NCBI GenBank assembly: GCA_947623305.1
Contig: CANQGQ010000001.1
Span: forward strand, 124,001-188,000
DNA from: an uncultured Alistipes sp.
GTDB taxonomy: Bacteria; Bacteroidota; Bacteroidia; Bacteroidales; Rikenellaceae
Direction of reading: 5' to 3'
DNA: 64,000 nt
The notes under the pieces were generated by a model. That model was not told the DNA's origin. It did no database searches and worked only from the letters and a program-made list of their open reading frames with translations. Below, in pieces: positions 42,701-51,447 of this stretch. Within the stretch, counting starts at the first letter, position 1, and each line of letters opens with the position of its first letter. The position numbers and the translations under genes are program-made.

Positions 42701-44224
42701 TTTGTTTACCTCCGCATCAAAACGGTCGTCGTGGGCACGCAAAGCGTTCAGCACCGTCCATACGACTTTGAAATTCGGGTGGTTTTCAAGCACCTTGTCG
42801 CCTTCCACGTCGGCCGGAACGACAACAGGAATAATAATATAGCCGTATTGTTTGCCCTCGCTGCGGCGCATCACACGGCCCACCGACTGCACGACATCGA
42901 CCTGCGAGTTCTTTGCCGACACGAATACCACCGCATCCAGCGACGGCACATCGACCCCTTCCGACAAGCAGCGCGCATTGGTCAGCATACGGCATTCCAT
43001 ATCGTTTTCGGGCTGCTCCTTGAGCCACATCAACGCCTCATCGCGCGCCGTTGCCGACATCGTACCGTCCACGTGGCGGGCAACGACATCGACCAGTTCC
43101 GATTTCTCGCCGTCGGGAACATCAGCCATATAACTCGCTTTGCAGGTGGTGAATATCTCGGCTGTCTCTTTCGACTTTTTGATATTCTGACAGAATGCAA
43201 CCGCACGACGCATCGGAAGCGGATCGGCATCCTTAACCAAACCCTCATCACCCAACACACGTTTCGACAGCGCATTGACACAGCCGACAAATTTTGCGGC
43301 ATCGTCCGTTTCGATAGTGCCGTCCTCTTTGGTCAATGCACTGCGCAAAGCCGGTGTAATATCCTTTTCACCGACAGCCAGAATCAGCACTTTGTAATCG
43401 GTAAGCAACTTTTTATCGACCGCCTCGCCGAAGCCGATCCGGTAAATTTCGCCGCCATACATCGACCGATCGTCCATAGAACACAATACAGCATCGTTCT
43501 GCCGCGCCTTGTCTTTCATCGCATCGGTGTACAGACGCGGTGTCGCCGTCATATAGATCCGTTTGTCGGCTTTCAAAAAGTCGTTATCATGAACCTTTAC
43601 GAATGCGCTCTCGTTATCGTCTTTCAGCGTAACACCCGTCGTGCGGTGCGCCTCGTCGCAGATAATGAGGTCGAATTTGCCGTATGCGCCATCGGTAACC
43701 TCCAACAGCTTGCTCTGTGCTTTTGAAACCACTTCGATAGATTGGTAGGTCGAAAATACGACCGTCATTCCCTCACGATGTCTGCTTCTTAAATCTTGCA
43801 ATTGGCGCACGATGGAATGCACATCGGTTGTTGCAGGCAGTGCGAGGTCTATTGTACCGAAACTCGGACTGTCGTCATTCTTCGATACCGTCTTTGAGAC
43901 TTGCGCATCAGAACAGATACACACCGCTTCGAGCGGCTGCGCAGACTGCGCTTTCCACACGCGCAGCGTCTGACCCAACAAGGCAATAGACGGCACAAGG
44001 AACAGGATTAGCCCCTTGTTGTCCGTCTCGTTCTCGGCGATTTTCAACGAGGTAAAAGTCTTACCCGTTCCGCAAGCCATAATCAATTTGCCGCGGTCGT
44101 TGCCTGCGATTTGAAAATAGTCGTGGGCTTTTTTGATTGCCGTCTTCTGGTGGTCGAGAATATCGAATGGCGCAGGGCGTGCCGAAACGCCGAAAACACC
44201 TCTTTCGAGGGCATCCCAATCCAC
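39773..44224 (-). CDS. Type ISP-like restriction-modification protein, nuclease domain missing
   Basis: A 1483-residue helicase-methyltransferase fusion. Domains in order: SF2 translocase with Walker A ACGTGKT (50-56) and DEAH (190-193), a helical coupler, an N6-adenine methyltransferase with motif I DPFTGTGTF (about 760) and motif IV NPPYSVG (about 876), then a target-recognition region. Complete single-chain type ISP enzymes such as LlaBIII have about 160 extra N-terminal residues forming an Mrr-like nuclease. Here only its last residues survive in frame upstream of the GTG start (NPPVTRLNLIDL at about 44285-44250), and the preceding DNA is part of a mobilization gene. Cleavage ability is therefore doubtful. 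Methylation may remain. Confidence 0.88.
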   Translation of the reverse strand: MDWDALERGVFGVSARPAPFDILDHQKTAIKKAHDYFQIAGNDRGKLIMACGTGKTFTSLKIAENETDNKGLILFLVPSIALLGQTLRVWKAQSAQPLEAVCICSDAQVSKTVSKNDDSPSFGTIDLALPATTDVHSIVRQLQDLRSRHREGMTVVFSTYQSIEVVSKAQSKLLEVTDGAYGKFDLIICDEAHRTTGVTLKDDNESAFVKVHDNDFLKADKRIYMTATPRLYTDAMKDKARQNDAVLCSMDDRSMYGGEIYRIGFGEAVDKKLLTDYKVLILAVGEKDITPALRSALTKEDGTIETDDAAKFVGCVNALSKRVLGDEGLVKDADPLPMRRAVAFCQNIKKSKETAEIFTTCKASYMADVPDGEKSELVDVVARHVDGTMSATARDEALMWLKEQPENDMECRMLTNARCLSEGVDVPSLDAVVFVSAKNSQVDVVQSVGRVMRRSEGKQYGYIIIPVVVPADVEGDKVLENHPNFKVVWTVLNALRAHDDRFDAEVNKIELSKRKPKNIIFGGVGGSGDDKSDGDGTPKKSAAQVMAEQLALSFDELQNVFYAKLVTKVGTKRYWELWAKDIAQIAEQHILRIRQLIADNDRHRKAFDRLMRGLRRNINPNLSEQDAIEMLSQHIITRPVFEALFENYEFAKNNPVSKSMQRMLDLLDDEAKTEEEHEKLQRFYDYVRTTVGKIEDAAGRQRIIVELYDKFFKTASPKTVEKLGIVYTPVEVVDFIIRSVGYIIQKEFGRALSDENVHILDPFTGTGTFITRLLQSGLISREALERKYRNEIHANEIVLMAYYIASINIENVYHDLIGTDAEYQPFEGICLTDTFQLGEDLEHDNESREALEEVFPQNSKRVKNQRNKPITVIIGNPPYSVGQKSANDNAQNQDYPTLNSRIANTYVAHSITTMNKAMYDSYIKAFRWATDRIDCKNGGIIGFVTNGAWLEGNTTAGFRKMIETEFSSIYVFNLRGNCRTSGEIRRKEGDGVFGLGSRTPIAITLLVKNPKVTNEKARIFYRDIGDYLSREDKLCIIKDMSSVSNPAMNWKILEPNEHGDWLDSRSEIYKDFIPLDGEKKKNKTTTSSIFSIYSNGVVTNRDSWTYNYSKSELIANITRMIDFYNEQQREYKTLKTVPIEQFISTDETKIKWVQNLIRDAANGVEHSFESVSMRIGLYRPFSKQHLYFNKAMNWSRYLQPKLFPTLLRNLVICMSGIGASKDFSTLITDCIPDLQLQFNGQCFPLYWYDDSMADIADLFSAPQSEMDRYVRRDGITDWILSTARKQYGSKVTKEDIFYYVYGILHSPDYRTTFAADLKKSLPRLPLVDSTDDFWAFSKAGCLLAELHLNYEKVEPYAGCCILHAPLTNRGDGMNYRVEKMRFGKLDSKTPDKSVILYNAGITIEHIPLEAYDYVVNGKSAIEWIMERYAVTINKDSLIRNDPNDWAAEHNDEKYIFNLLLRIITVSLETMKIVKALPKLKLGE

Positions 44225-44250
44225 CGCATCAGTATTGAGGTCTATCAGAT

Positions 44251-44803
44251 TCAGGCGGGTAACGGGCGGATTTTTGCGTTGTCGCGGTTTTGTTCGAAGA
44301 TTTCTTCCAATTCGGCGATGCGTTTAGGTGTTGCTTCGCCTTTCATTTTGATATAACGGTATTTCAGGTCATTGTCGATGCGGTCGTAATTTGGCAGGGT
44401 GGCAAAATAGAGTGCTGACGACAATATCATGCAACTTATAAAAAAGAAACAGTACCAGATAAAGGACGAATGGGGATTCGGAGCTGAAAATCACTCGGTG
44501 TTGTGTTATTCTTGGCGGTAATTCGGTGGGGATTTCGATTGCGTCTACCGACGATTGCAGGTTATCTATATCGGACTGCGTTTTGGCGTTGCTTCGTTCG
44601 ATGCTCTCTAATCGTCCGGCAAGCTGGGTTATTATTGCCCGATGCCGTTCTTGTTCGGAATGAACGATTTGCTCGAGTCGTTGTGGCAGGTCGTTATTGG
44701 AAGGTTGGCTATTCTTTGCCGATAGTTCAACTTTGATGGTTTTAATCATCGTTTCCTTCAAGTCCTCGTACATTTCATACGACATCATATTGTTTTCTTT
44801 CAT
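44251..44803 (-). pseudogene. Membrane-anchored mobilization accessory protein, frameshifted and truncated
   Basis: The frame from 44803 begins MKENNMMSYEMYEDL and continues through a helical region to FVLYLVLFLF. It then leaves the proper frame at an A6 run (44440-44445; T6 on the coding strand). Removing one T joins it to ISCMILSSALYFATLPNYDR and DNDLKYRYIKMKGEATP, the tail typical of a small one-helix protein found beside Bacteroidetes relaxases. The tail stops early at 44251, where it fuses with the 3' remains of the ISP nuclease domain. It is therefore broken twice. Confidence 0.65.
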
Positions 44804-44821
44804 AGTTACTTCGTTTTAGGA

Positions 44822-45411
44822 TTATAATTTCATTTTGGTTTTGCGCTCGCGCAAGCGGCGTTTCTGCTCCATGGCGGCTACCGCCATTGCTTCGGCAACG
44901 GTGTTGAGCAGTGCCGTGATACGGGCAATATGTTCTTCGGGACTTTCGCCGGGTTTGCGTTGGAGTTGGGCAGCAGACAAACCAATAGGTGAATCGTTGG
45001 GCGGTAACGGTAATGCTCCAATGTTTCCGCCAAAATTCACGGTGTTATTGTTTGCCCGTCATTTCCTACCCGATTGTAGACCAAATGACAATGCGGATGC
45101 AGTTGGTCGAGGTGGCGTACCAACAAATATTGCGTATCGGTAATGCCCATGCGTTGCATATGCTCTTTCGTGATCTGTGTCATCAGCGCATCGGTCATGT
45201 GCGGTGCATCTTTCGGCGAAAACGAAAGAGAAATATGTCCGACGGCATTTCTCAACCGTGGATTCAACAGTGTTTGGTCTTTGAAGTCTTGCACCATATC
45301 CCGAACGTCTGGCGGTGTTACACCTTCGGCATCAAGGACACGAGACTGTTCTTTCATTACATAACCGACCGTTCCGGCGAAAGATGAACCGGCAATAATT
45401 TTACCGATCAT
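44822..45411 (-). pseudogene. Relaxase (MobA/VirD2-like) with internal deletion
   Basis: The first part (45411-45037, 124 residues) is the relaxase catalytic start: MIGKIIAGSSFAGTVGYV and the metal-binding histidine block QLHPHCHLVYNRVGNDG. It ends abruptly at TITP-stop. A second frame beginning with a GTG that overlaps this stop (45040-44822, 72 residues) matches the usual C-terminal tail of the same protein class (SPIGLSAAQLQRKPGESP, then a basic helix). Intact proteins are typically over 300 residues, so the middle appears deleted with loss of frame. Confidence 0.75.
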
Positions 45412-45757
45412 CGCGAAGATGCTTTAACAAGGATTCGATACCCGCGACAATTGCTGCATGACGGGACACGATTCCCGTAAATCCTTTCGCATGGGCAAGA
45501 CGGGTAAGTTGGTTCAGATTGCGTGCTATGCCTTTGAGCTGGGACATGAAGTTCAGATGTTCACGGCGCAGACGCTCACGTACCCGACCGGTAGCAATCA
45601 ACTGGCGGAGGACTTCCGTGCGCCGCCGTCCGGCAGCACGGGCCAACGCTTGCAGGCGTAGTTTATGCTCCGTATCGAGGCGAAGGGTTATACGGTATTC
45701 CTGTTTGCGGGCTTTGCCCAAAGGAGGACGACCACCCGTATGCTTGGTGTGTTTCAT
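45401..45757 (-). CDS. MobC-like relaxosome accessory protein
   Basis: A 118-residue basic protein with a ribbon-helix-helix type N-terminal part (RKQEYRITLRLDTEHKLRLQALA) and the MobC family segment LNFMSQLKGIARNLNQLTRLAHAKG. Such proteins help the relaxase open oriT DNA. The start at 45757 (MKHTKHTGGRPPL) is preferred over an upstream ATG at 45805. The end overlaps the relaxase start by 11 bases, a typical arrangement. The nearby origin of transfer should lie in 45758-45990, where I see no certain nick site. Confidence 0.8.
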   Translation of the reverse strand: MKHTKHTGGRPPLGKARKQEYRITLRLDTEHKLRLQALARAAGRRRTEVLRQLIATGRVRERLRREHLNFMSQLKGIARNLNQLTRLAHAKGFTGIVSRHAAIVAGIESLLKHLRDDR

Positions 45758-45944
45758 GGATTCGATATTGGAAGGTAGACCAACGGGATGAAAGCCGCAA
45801 GGCAAGGCGAGTTTTTGGCTGACAAAAACACAAACTTACCCCTCACATTTTTACACCTCGCGTGCATTGGGGGACATGCGGCCGGGACTGTTTCGCCTGC
45901 CCGTGCCCAACCTCGAAGTCATACCATAGATGGAGACATTTGAT

Positions 45945-45990
45945 AGGCTGCGCTTGCGCAGGCTATGCCGAGGCAAGAAAAGGTGCGTGA
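45945..45990 (-). repeat. Partial family A element, inverted
   Basis: On the minus strand, CGCACCTTTTCTTGCC and CTCGGCATAGCC match the family A-related sequence at 9233-9260. A small inverted repeat (GCCTGCGC/GCGCAGCC) follows. The remaining spacer 45758-45944 has no recognised feature. Confidence 0.45.
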
Positions 45991-46275
45991 TTATTTAATG
46001 GGAACGATTCGATTCAAAGCTGCTTCGACATCGCTGTCGCGGAACAGGACACGCCCGCCGATTTTGTGCGCGCAGATCTTGCCGCGATTCACCCAATCGG
46101 TGAGCGTTACGAGCGAGATGCGCAGTCGACGAGCGGTTTCGTGCCGTGTGAGATACTTCGTGTCGGTTTTCGGATGTGCGGAACGTAGCTGTTGCAGTTC
46201 GTCGCGCAGGGACTCCCGAATCATCTCCGAGAGTTGGTCGGCAGTCATGCCGTTCAGATAGATTTCCTTTACCAT
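45991..46275 (-). CDS. Excisionase-like helix-turn-helix DNA-binding protein
   Basis: A 94-residue protein whose C-terminal half is a winged-helix of the MerR/excisionase type (YLTRHETARRLRISLVTLTDWVNRGKICAHKIGGRVLF). The N-terminal half is a short helical region. Such proteins in Bacteroidetes mobile elements act as excision directionality or regulatory factors. No partner integrase is present here. Confidence 0.82.
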   Translation of the reverse strand: MVKEIYLNGMTADQLSEMIRESLRDELQQLRSAHPKTDTKYLTRHETARRLRISLVTLTDWVNRGKICAHKIGGRVLFRDSDVEAALNRIVPIK

Positions 46276-46475
46276 GGTTCATTTGGTTTAATGCCACAAA
46301 GAAAATCATTTATCGGAACTATCCGAAATAAGTAATTGTGTTACAGAGCGAAGACACTTCGAAGACATACGATGTCAAGTTAGGACAATCCGCATGCAGT
46401 TATCCTGTTTTTCGAAGGAGAATTTCCATGAATTGCGGCGATTTGTGCAATTAAATGCCGGAGTGTAAAGTGATT

Positions 46476-46511
46476 AAATAAAAAACAGGGAACAACGGTA
46501 TGTGCTCCCTG
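46476..46511 (-). terminator. Terminator after the island HTH gene
   Basis: On the minus strand a CAGGGA/TCCCTG stem is followed by TTTTTTAT. It lies 25 bases past the stop of the 46537-46959 gene. The rest of 46276-46475 shows nothing I can name. Confidence 0.7.
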
Positions 46512-46536
46512 CAAAATGGTTTGTCGGTTTGCTGAA

Positions 46537-46959
46537 TTATTCGCTTTGTTCTCTGGCGAGATACCTTTGCAGAGCTTTGCGAATAGCCGATGAAGAATAA
46601 TATTCATCCCGTAGCATACGTTCGTCGCGACAGCCTTCAAACCACTTGCTGCCTAACCATCGGTAGAGCGTCGGGCGGGTGATACCCAAAGCGGCGGCCA
46701 ATTCCGTTTTGTTCATCAACCGCCCGCCATCGAATGCCGGTAACTCGTTTTTGTCCTTGTGGATATACAGCCAGCGGTTAAGATGCCGAATCGCCTTGTC
46801 CACATTTTTCAGTTCTTGTTCGTAGCTCGCGTAGGCCCACACGCGCAGACTGGCAAGGTCGAAGTCCACAAACTCCGGTCGGGAACGCAATTCCTCGACC
46901 AACGTGTCGAAGCACGCCAGTTCAGTGGCTTTGATCTCTACTTTGCGACGGCGGGGCAT
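46537..46959 (-). CDS. Helix-turn-helix protein of mobile elements
   Basis: A 140-residue basic protein. Residues about 82-110 (MNKTELAAALGITRPTLYRWLGSKWF) form a clear helix-turn-helix. The upstream part is helical with a Trp/Tyr-rich stretch. It resembles small regulators found near mobilization genes in Bacteroidetes, but I cannot name a family. It follows the AAA-DUF234 gene with a 6-base gap, suggesting one transcript. Confidence 0.7.
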   Translation of the reverse strand: MPRRRKVEIKATELACFDTLVEELRSRPEFVDFDLASLRVWAYASYEQELKNVDKAIRHLNRWLYIHKDKNELPAFDGGRLMNKTELAAALGITRPTLYRWLGSKWFEGCRDERMLRDEYYSSSAIRKALQRYLAREQSE

Positions 46960-46965
46960 ATACCA

Positions 46966-48291
46966 CTACATATCCTCTAACGTCAAACAAACTTGTTCGA
47001 TTTCATATTTCGGCAGAACCTTTTCTTTCAAGTGTTGCACCTTCTCGGCAAACGCTTCGGGCTTGAACTCCTTGCGCTGTCGTTTCACCTCTACGGCGAC
47101 GGCCTTGTTCTTTTCCAGCTTCAAGGCAACGATGTCGATCTCGCACTGCTCCTTACCTTTTTTTGCCTCCCAATACGAACCCATATCCCGATATTCGTGG
47201 CTCTCAATGAACTGCTGCTTGAAATACTCCTCCAATGCCTTGCCTGAATAGGTCGTATAATCGGTCGCAATGACTTTCTCCAACACCTCGAACTGATTCA
47301 TCTCAACCAATGTCCGATTACCCTCGAAGTAACGGAACCAAAAGCGCAAAAACATGTCGGCAATCGCATATCGGACGGTCTGGGTTCCTTTCTTCGACAG
47401 GATAGGGCGCATCTTCCGAATGATGTCGTATGTCTCCTCCAACTTTTTCAGCTGTCCGCCGATGCTCTTTTCACCCAATGCCGAGGTGATCTCCGACTGC
47501 GTGTTGATACCGTTCGATATGGCGTCGAGAATCGAGAAATAGGTGCCGTATTGCTTTCCGAATTCATCGACCAGTAGATTCTTTCCCTCGTCCTTGAAAG
47601 GCGAATCGGGGTCGCAAACCGCATGAATGATCTTTTTGACCGACAGGGCCTTCGCATCGACCAGCAACTCCACGTATTTGGGAATACCACCCGTAACGGT
47701 ATAGAGAGCTAACAGATCGTCGTTGGTGTACGTCGGAGCATAGCCCGTCATAATCTGTTTCAAAACAGGCAAAGTAAACGGCGCGAGTTTAATGATTACG
47801 TCTGCGCGACCGAACAGCGGTTCGTGGTAATTCTGGAATATCTTTACCATGAGCGAATAAACCGACCCACTGACGATGAAGTTCACGCGCGTTTTCAAGC
47901 GATATTGATCCCAATGATTCTGGATGTCGCTGTACACCGACGGATTGATATTGAAAAATTCCTGAAATTCATCAATGACCAATGAAAAACGCTTCGTTTC
48001 CCCCTGCTGCATCAAGAATGCAAATACATCCTGGAACGCCGTCATGGGCGGCACGAATACTCCTAATTTTGCCGCAATCTCCTTGCAATAACCAGCACAC
48101 AGCGATGCCTCGTTCTTGCGCCCTACAAACAGATAAATGAACGGTTCATCGTCCAACGCTTTGCTGATAAGCGAGGTCTTGCCGATGCGTCGGCGACCCG
48201 TTACGACCGTCAGCCTCGAATGGTCATTGTAAGACAAATCGCGTATTTCGCGCAGTTTCGCTATTTCGGTTTCTCTGTTGTAAAATTTCAT
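46966..48291 (-). CDS. AAA ATPase with DUF234 domain
   Basis: A 441-residue member of the archaeal-type ATPase family. Walker A is GRRRIGKTSL (about residues 32-41), Walker B is FSLVIDEFQEF, and a sensor-like FIVSGS follows. The C-terminal DUF234 region has a PD-(D/E)xK-like pattern (CEIDIVALKLEKN, then AVAVEVKRQ), suggesting nucleic-acid binding or cleavage. Such proteins occur widely in Bacteroidota, often mobile or near defence genes. No precise role is known. It is the first gene at the right side of the island. Confidence 0.85.
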   Translation of the reverse strand: MKFYNRETEIAKLREIRDLSYNDHSRLTVVTGRRRIGKTSLISKALDDEPFIYLFVGRKNEASLCAGYCKEIAAKLGVFVPPMTAFQDVFAFLMQQGETKRFSLVIDEFQEFFNINPSVYSDIQNHWDQYRLKTRVNFIVSGSVYSLMVKIFQNYHEPLFGRADVIIKLAPFTLPVLKQIMTGYAPTYTNDDLLALYTVTGGIPKYVELLVDAKALSVKKIIHAVCDPDSPFKDEGKNLLVDEFGKQYGTYFSILDAISNGINTQSEITSALGEKSIGGQLKKLEETYDIIRKMRPILSKKGTQTVRYAIADMFLRFWFRYFEGNRTLVEMNQFEVLEKVIATDYTTYSGKALEEYFKQQFIESHEYRDMGSYWEAKKGKEQCEIDIVALKLEKNKAVAVEVKRQRKEFKPEAFAEKVQHLKEKVLPKYEIEQVCLTLEDM

Positions 48292-48496
48292 TATCTTCGT
48301 TTTATGTTATCGCCGTAAATTTTACCGCCGTAACAAAAATATGTAATAATTGTCAATTATACAAATATCCAACCGATTACATTTATTTCCCGCTGAAATA
48401 CGTGATGATTCATCAACATCATGGCAGTCAGCTCGACGAAAAAAATCATGCAAACCGAAATCCTCCCCTCGAACAAAAAATCCCTACATTCAGGTA

Positions 48497-48598
48497 TTGC
48501 CCGAAAAAAAAGATCAAACTACTTTTGCACCATCGAATGCTGAATCCGAACAAAAAAACGATCGAATGTACGGAATTACTTTTTTTTCATTACTTTTG
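48497..48598 (+). promoter_or_regulatory. Two tandem promoter candidates for the TonB receptor operon
   Basis: First: TTG 48497-48499, a 20-base spacer, TACTTTTG 48520-48527. Second: TACTTTTG 48591-48598, 20 bases before the start codon, without a clear -33 box. The surrounding spacer (48292-48617) is AT-rich and contains nothing else I can support. Confidence 0.55.
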
Positions 48599-48617
48599 TG
48601 AGTTATCGGGCTGTTTT

Positions 48618-51442
48618 ATGAAAAAAATACTACTCATCCTCATCATACTGTTCGGATCAATTTCATTCCAGCCGACACTCTTCGCACAACAATTCTGCAA
48701 TGTAACGGGGCGCATTCTTGTGCAGGATACCGATCATCCGATCAGCGAAGCAGTCGTCGAAATCCCTTATCATGGACTATGGGCGATAACCGACAAAGAA
48801 GGCCGTTTCGTTGTCCGTGGCGTACCCCGTGGCAAAACGCCTTTCGTCATTTCGTGTCTCGGCTATGCGACGACCCAACTCGAAGTCGATGTCATTGCCG
48901 GCATGGATTCGCTCCACATCTATCTGCCCGAAGACAACCTGACGCTGGAAGATGTCGTCGTAACGGCCCGCGAGGTGCCCGATGCCATGGCGACTTCGCG
49001 CACGGTCGGCGGGAATGCCATCGACCATCTCCAGATGGTCAACGCATCGGATATTTCGGCCCTGCTGCCGGGCGGCAAGACCGTCAACCCCGATCTGACG
49101 AACGACACGCGGTTCTCGCTGCGCGACGGCGGTTCGACGGTCGGCAACGCGTCGTTCGGCACGGCGGTCGAAGTCGACGGCGTACGTCTTTCGACCAATG
49201 CTTCACTCGGCGACTTGGACGGAGCCAGCACCCGTAACATCGCTTCGACCAACATTGAATCGGTCGAGGTCATCACGGGCGTTCCATCGGCCGAGTACGG
49301 CGATATTTCGTCAGGCATTGTGCGACTGAAGACCCGCAAGGGCAAGACCCCTACACGCTGACGCTCACGACCAATCCGCAAACGAAACAAGCCTCCTTCT
49401 CGAAAGGATTCGACTTGGGCGACCGCAAGGGCGTACTGAACACCAATATCGAATACACGCGCGCGACGAAAGACCCCGTGTCGCCCTATACCTCCTATTC
49501 GCGTACGGGCCTCTCGCTCAACTACCACAACACGTTCAACGACAACGTGCGGTTCGATTTCGGCGTGTCCGGCAACATCGGCGGCCAAAACACCGAGGAC
49601 GATCCCGATGCCCAAAACGGCGAATGGCAAAAAGTCAAGGACAATGCCCTGCGTATCAATACGGCAATCAACTGGCAACCCAACCGCAAGGGCATCACGA
49701 GCATCGACTTCAAGGCCTCGATCAACTACGAGAACAACCTCGACCGGCAATGCAAGCACCCGATCCTGGGCACGACGACGCCGGCCGTGCATGCGACGAC
49801 CGAGGGCTATTCGATCGCCGACATTCTTCCGTCGGATTACTTTGCCGTTCGGAACATCGACTCGCGCGAGTTGGACTACGCCGCGAATCTGAAAGCGACA
49901 TGGCTGCATTCGTGGGGCGGCGTGCACAGCCACACGAAACTCGGCATCGACTGGCGGGCCGAAGGCAATGTGGGCGACGGAGCCTATTACGACGATCCGG
50001 CCACGGCTCCCCACGGCTATCGTCCGCGTCCCTACACGGATATCCCCTACATGCACAATCTGGCCGGCTACCTCGAAGAGATGCTGACCCTGCCGCTCGG
50101 CAACACGTCGCTGCAACTGATGGCCGGCGTGCGCGTCGAAAAGACATTTATTAAAAATTCGGATTACAAGAACACGACCAACTATTCGCCGCGCTTCAAT
50201 CTGAAATACCGCATTTCCGACTGGCTGACGCTGCGCGGCGGTTGGGGCATCACCGAAAAACTTCCGTCGTTCAACATTCTCTATCCCGATCCGAAATACC
50301 GCGACTACGCCGTTTACGACGTCAAGTACGGCGGTCAGATGACCTCGATCTACTATACGCAACCGTTCGGCATCCTCTACAATCCCGATCTGCGGTGGCA
50401 GCGCAACCGCAACGCCGAAGTAGGTGTCGATTTCCGCATCGGACAGACGAGGGTCTCGTTAGTGGGTTACTTCAACCGCACGACCCATCCTTACGAGTTG
50501 CAATCGACCTACACGCCCTTCACCTATCGCACGCTGACGCTTCCCGACGGACTTCCCCTACCGACGAGCCCCGTATTTAAGCTCGACAGCCAGACGGGCG
50601 ACCTCTTTGTGCGCGACGAGAATCAGTGGGGCGATGGATGGCACCAGATGGCCACCAAACAGACCGTCCGCACGTTCACGGAGAACACGATGCAGGCCAA
50701 CGGTTCGCCGATCGACCGCATGGGGTTGGAGTTCGTAGTGGAATTTCCGCGCATCCAGCCCATCCGCACCGACCTGCGGTTAGACGGAGCCTACGGCTAT
50801 ACGAAGTACGTCAACGAGGGCGAATGGGAGTACATGCAGACCATCTACACGGGCGATGAATCGTTCCGCTACGTCGGCATCTATCCCGACACGGGAGGTG
50901 CGACGCGCACCTACAACGGGCTGAAAACCCAACGGCTGGATGCCAATCTGACCGCCACGACCCACATTCCGTCCATCCGCATGATCATCACGCTGCGCCT
51001 GGAAGCAATGCTGCTCCACCGCGAACAGAACCTCTCGGAACGGGACGGCAAGACCTATGCTTTCAACGTGGGCGAAGATGGTTCGACGCCTGCGGGCGGA
51101 AACATCTACGACGGCAACAGTTACACGGCCATCTGGCCCGTCGCCTATTTGGATTTGGACGGCGTGCGCCATCCGTTCACCGACGTCGAACGCAACGACC
51201 CCGCGTTCGCCAGCATGATGCTCCGCTCGGGCAATGCCTATCAATACCGGCTGACCGACTATTCCCCCTACTTCTCGGCCAATCTGAGCGTTACGAAAGA
51301 GGTCGGCGACCATGTTTCCATTTCGTTCTACGCCAACAACTTCACCAACTCGCGCAAATACGTGCGTCCCTACGCCGGAGGCGTCGGAAACATCTACACG
51401 CCCAAATTCTACTACGGACTGACCGTCCGCATCAAATTCTGA
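48618..51442 (+). pseudogene. TonB-dependent outer membrane receptor, single-base frameshift
   Basis: Outer-membrane active transporter of about 941 residues if intact. It has a signal peptide (MKKILLILIILFGSISF to LFAQQ), a carboxypeptidase-regulatory-like domain (VTGRILVQDTDHPIS), a plug domain (LEDVVVTAREVP to SVEVITGVPSAEYGDISSG) and a 22-strand barrel ending TPKFYYGLTVRIKF. The frame breaks at a C4 run (49348-49351). One more C restores TPYTLTLTTNPQTKQ and the barrel frame, which runs open to 51442. It could be a mutation, phase variation or sequencing error. The next gene starts five bases later. Confidence 0.88.
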
Positions 51443-51447
51443 CCCGT

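Larger units (their letters stand above)
37848..48345. mobile_element. Degraded integrated mobilizable island downstream of tRNA-Cys
   Basis: All genes run on the minus strand. Composition is visibly more AT-rich in parts. Contents are a restriction-like operon, relaxase and MobC-like genes, two HTH proteins and an AAA ATPase. Location at a tRNA 3' side is typical of tyrosine-integrase elements, and a direct repeat GTACGG-tattt-GTACGG lies at 37850-37866. No integrase and no second copy of the tRNA end were found. The right edge is set only by the return of chromosomal-style genes and is approximate. Confidence 0.6.

Noticed and set aside
42633..43726. Plus-strand frames of up to 377 codons opposite the ISP-like gene
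   Set aside because: No motifs, and the minus strand carries an unambiguous helicase-methyltransferase in full register.
48402..48617. A 72-residue extension of the TonB receptor
   Set aside because: It covers the promoter region and lacks a start context. The signal peptide begins at 48618.
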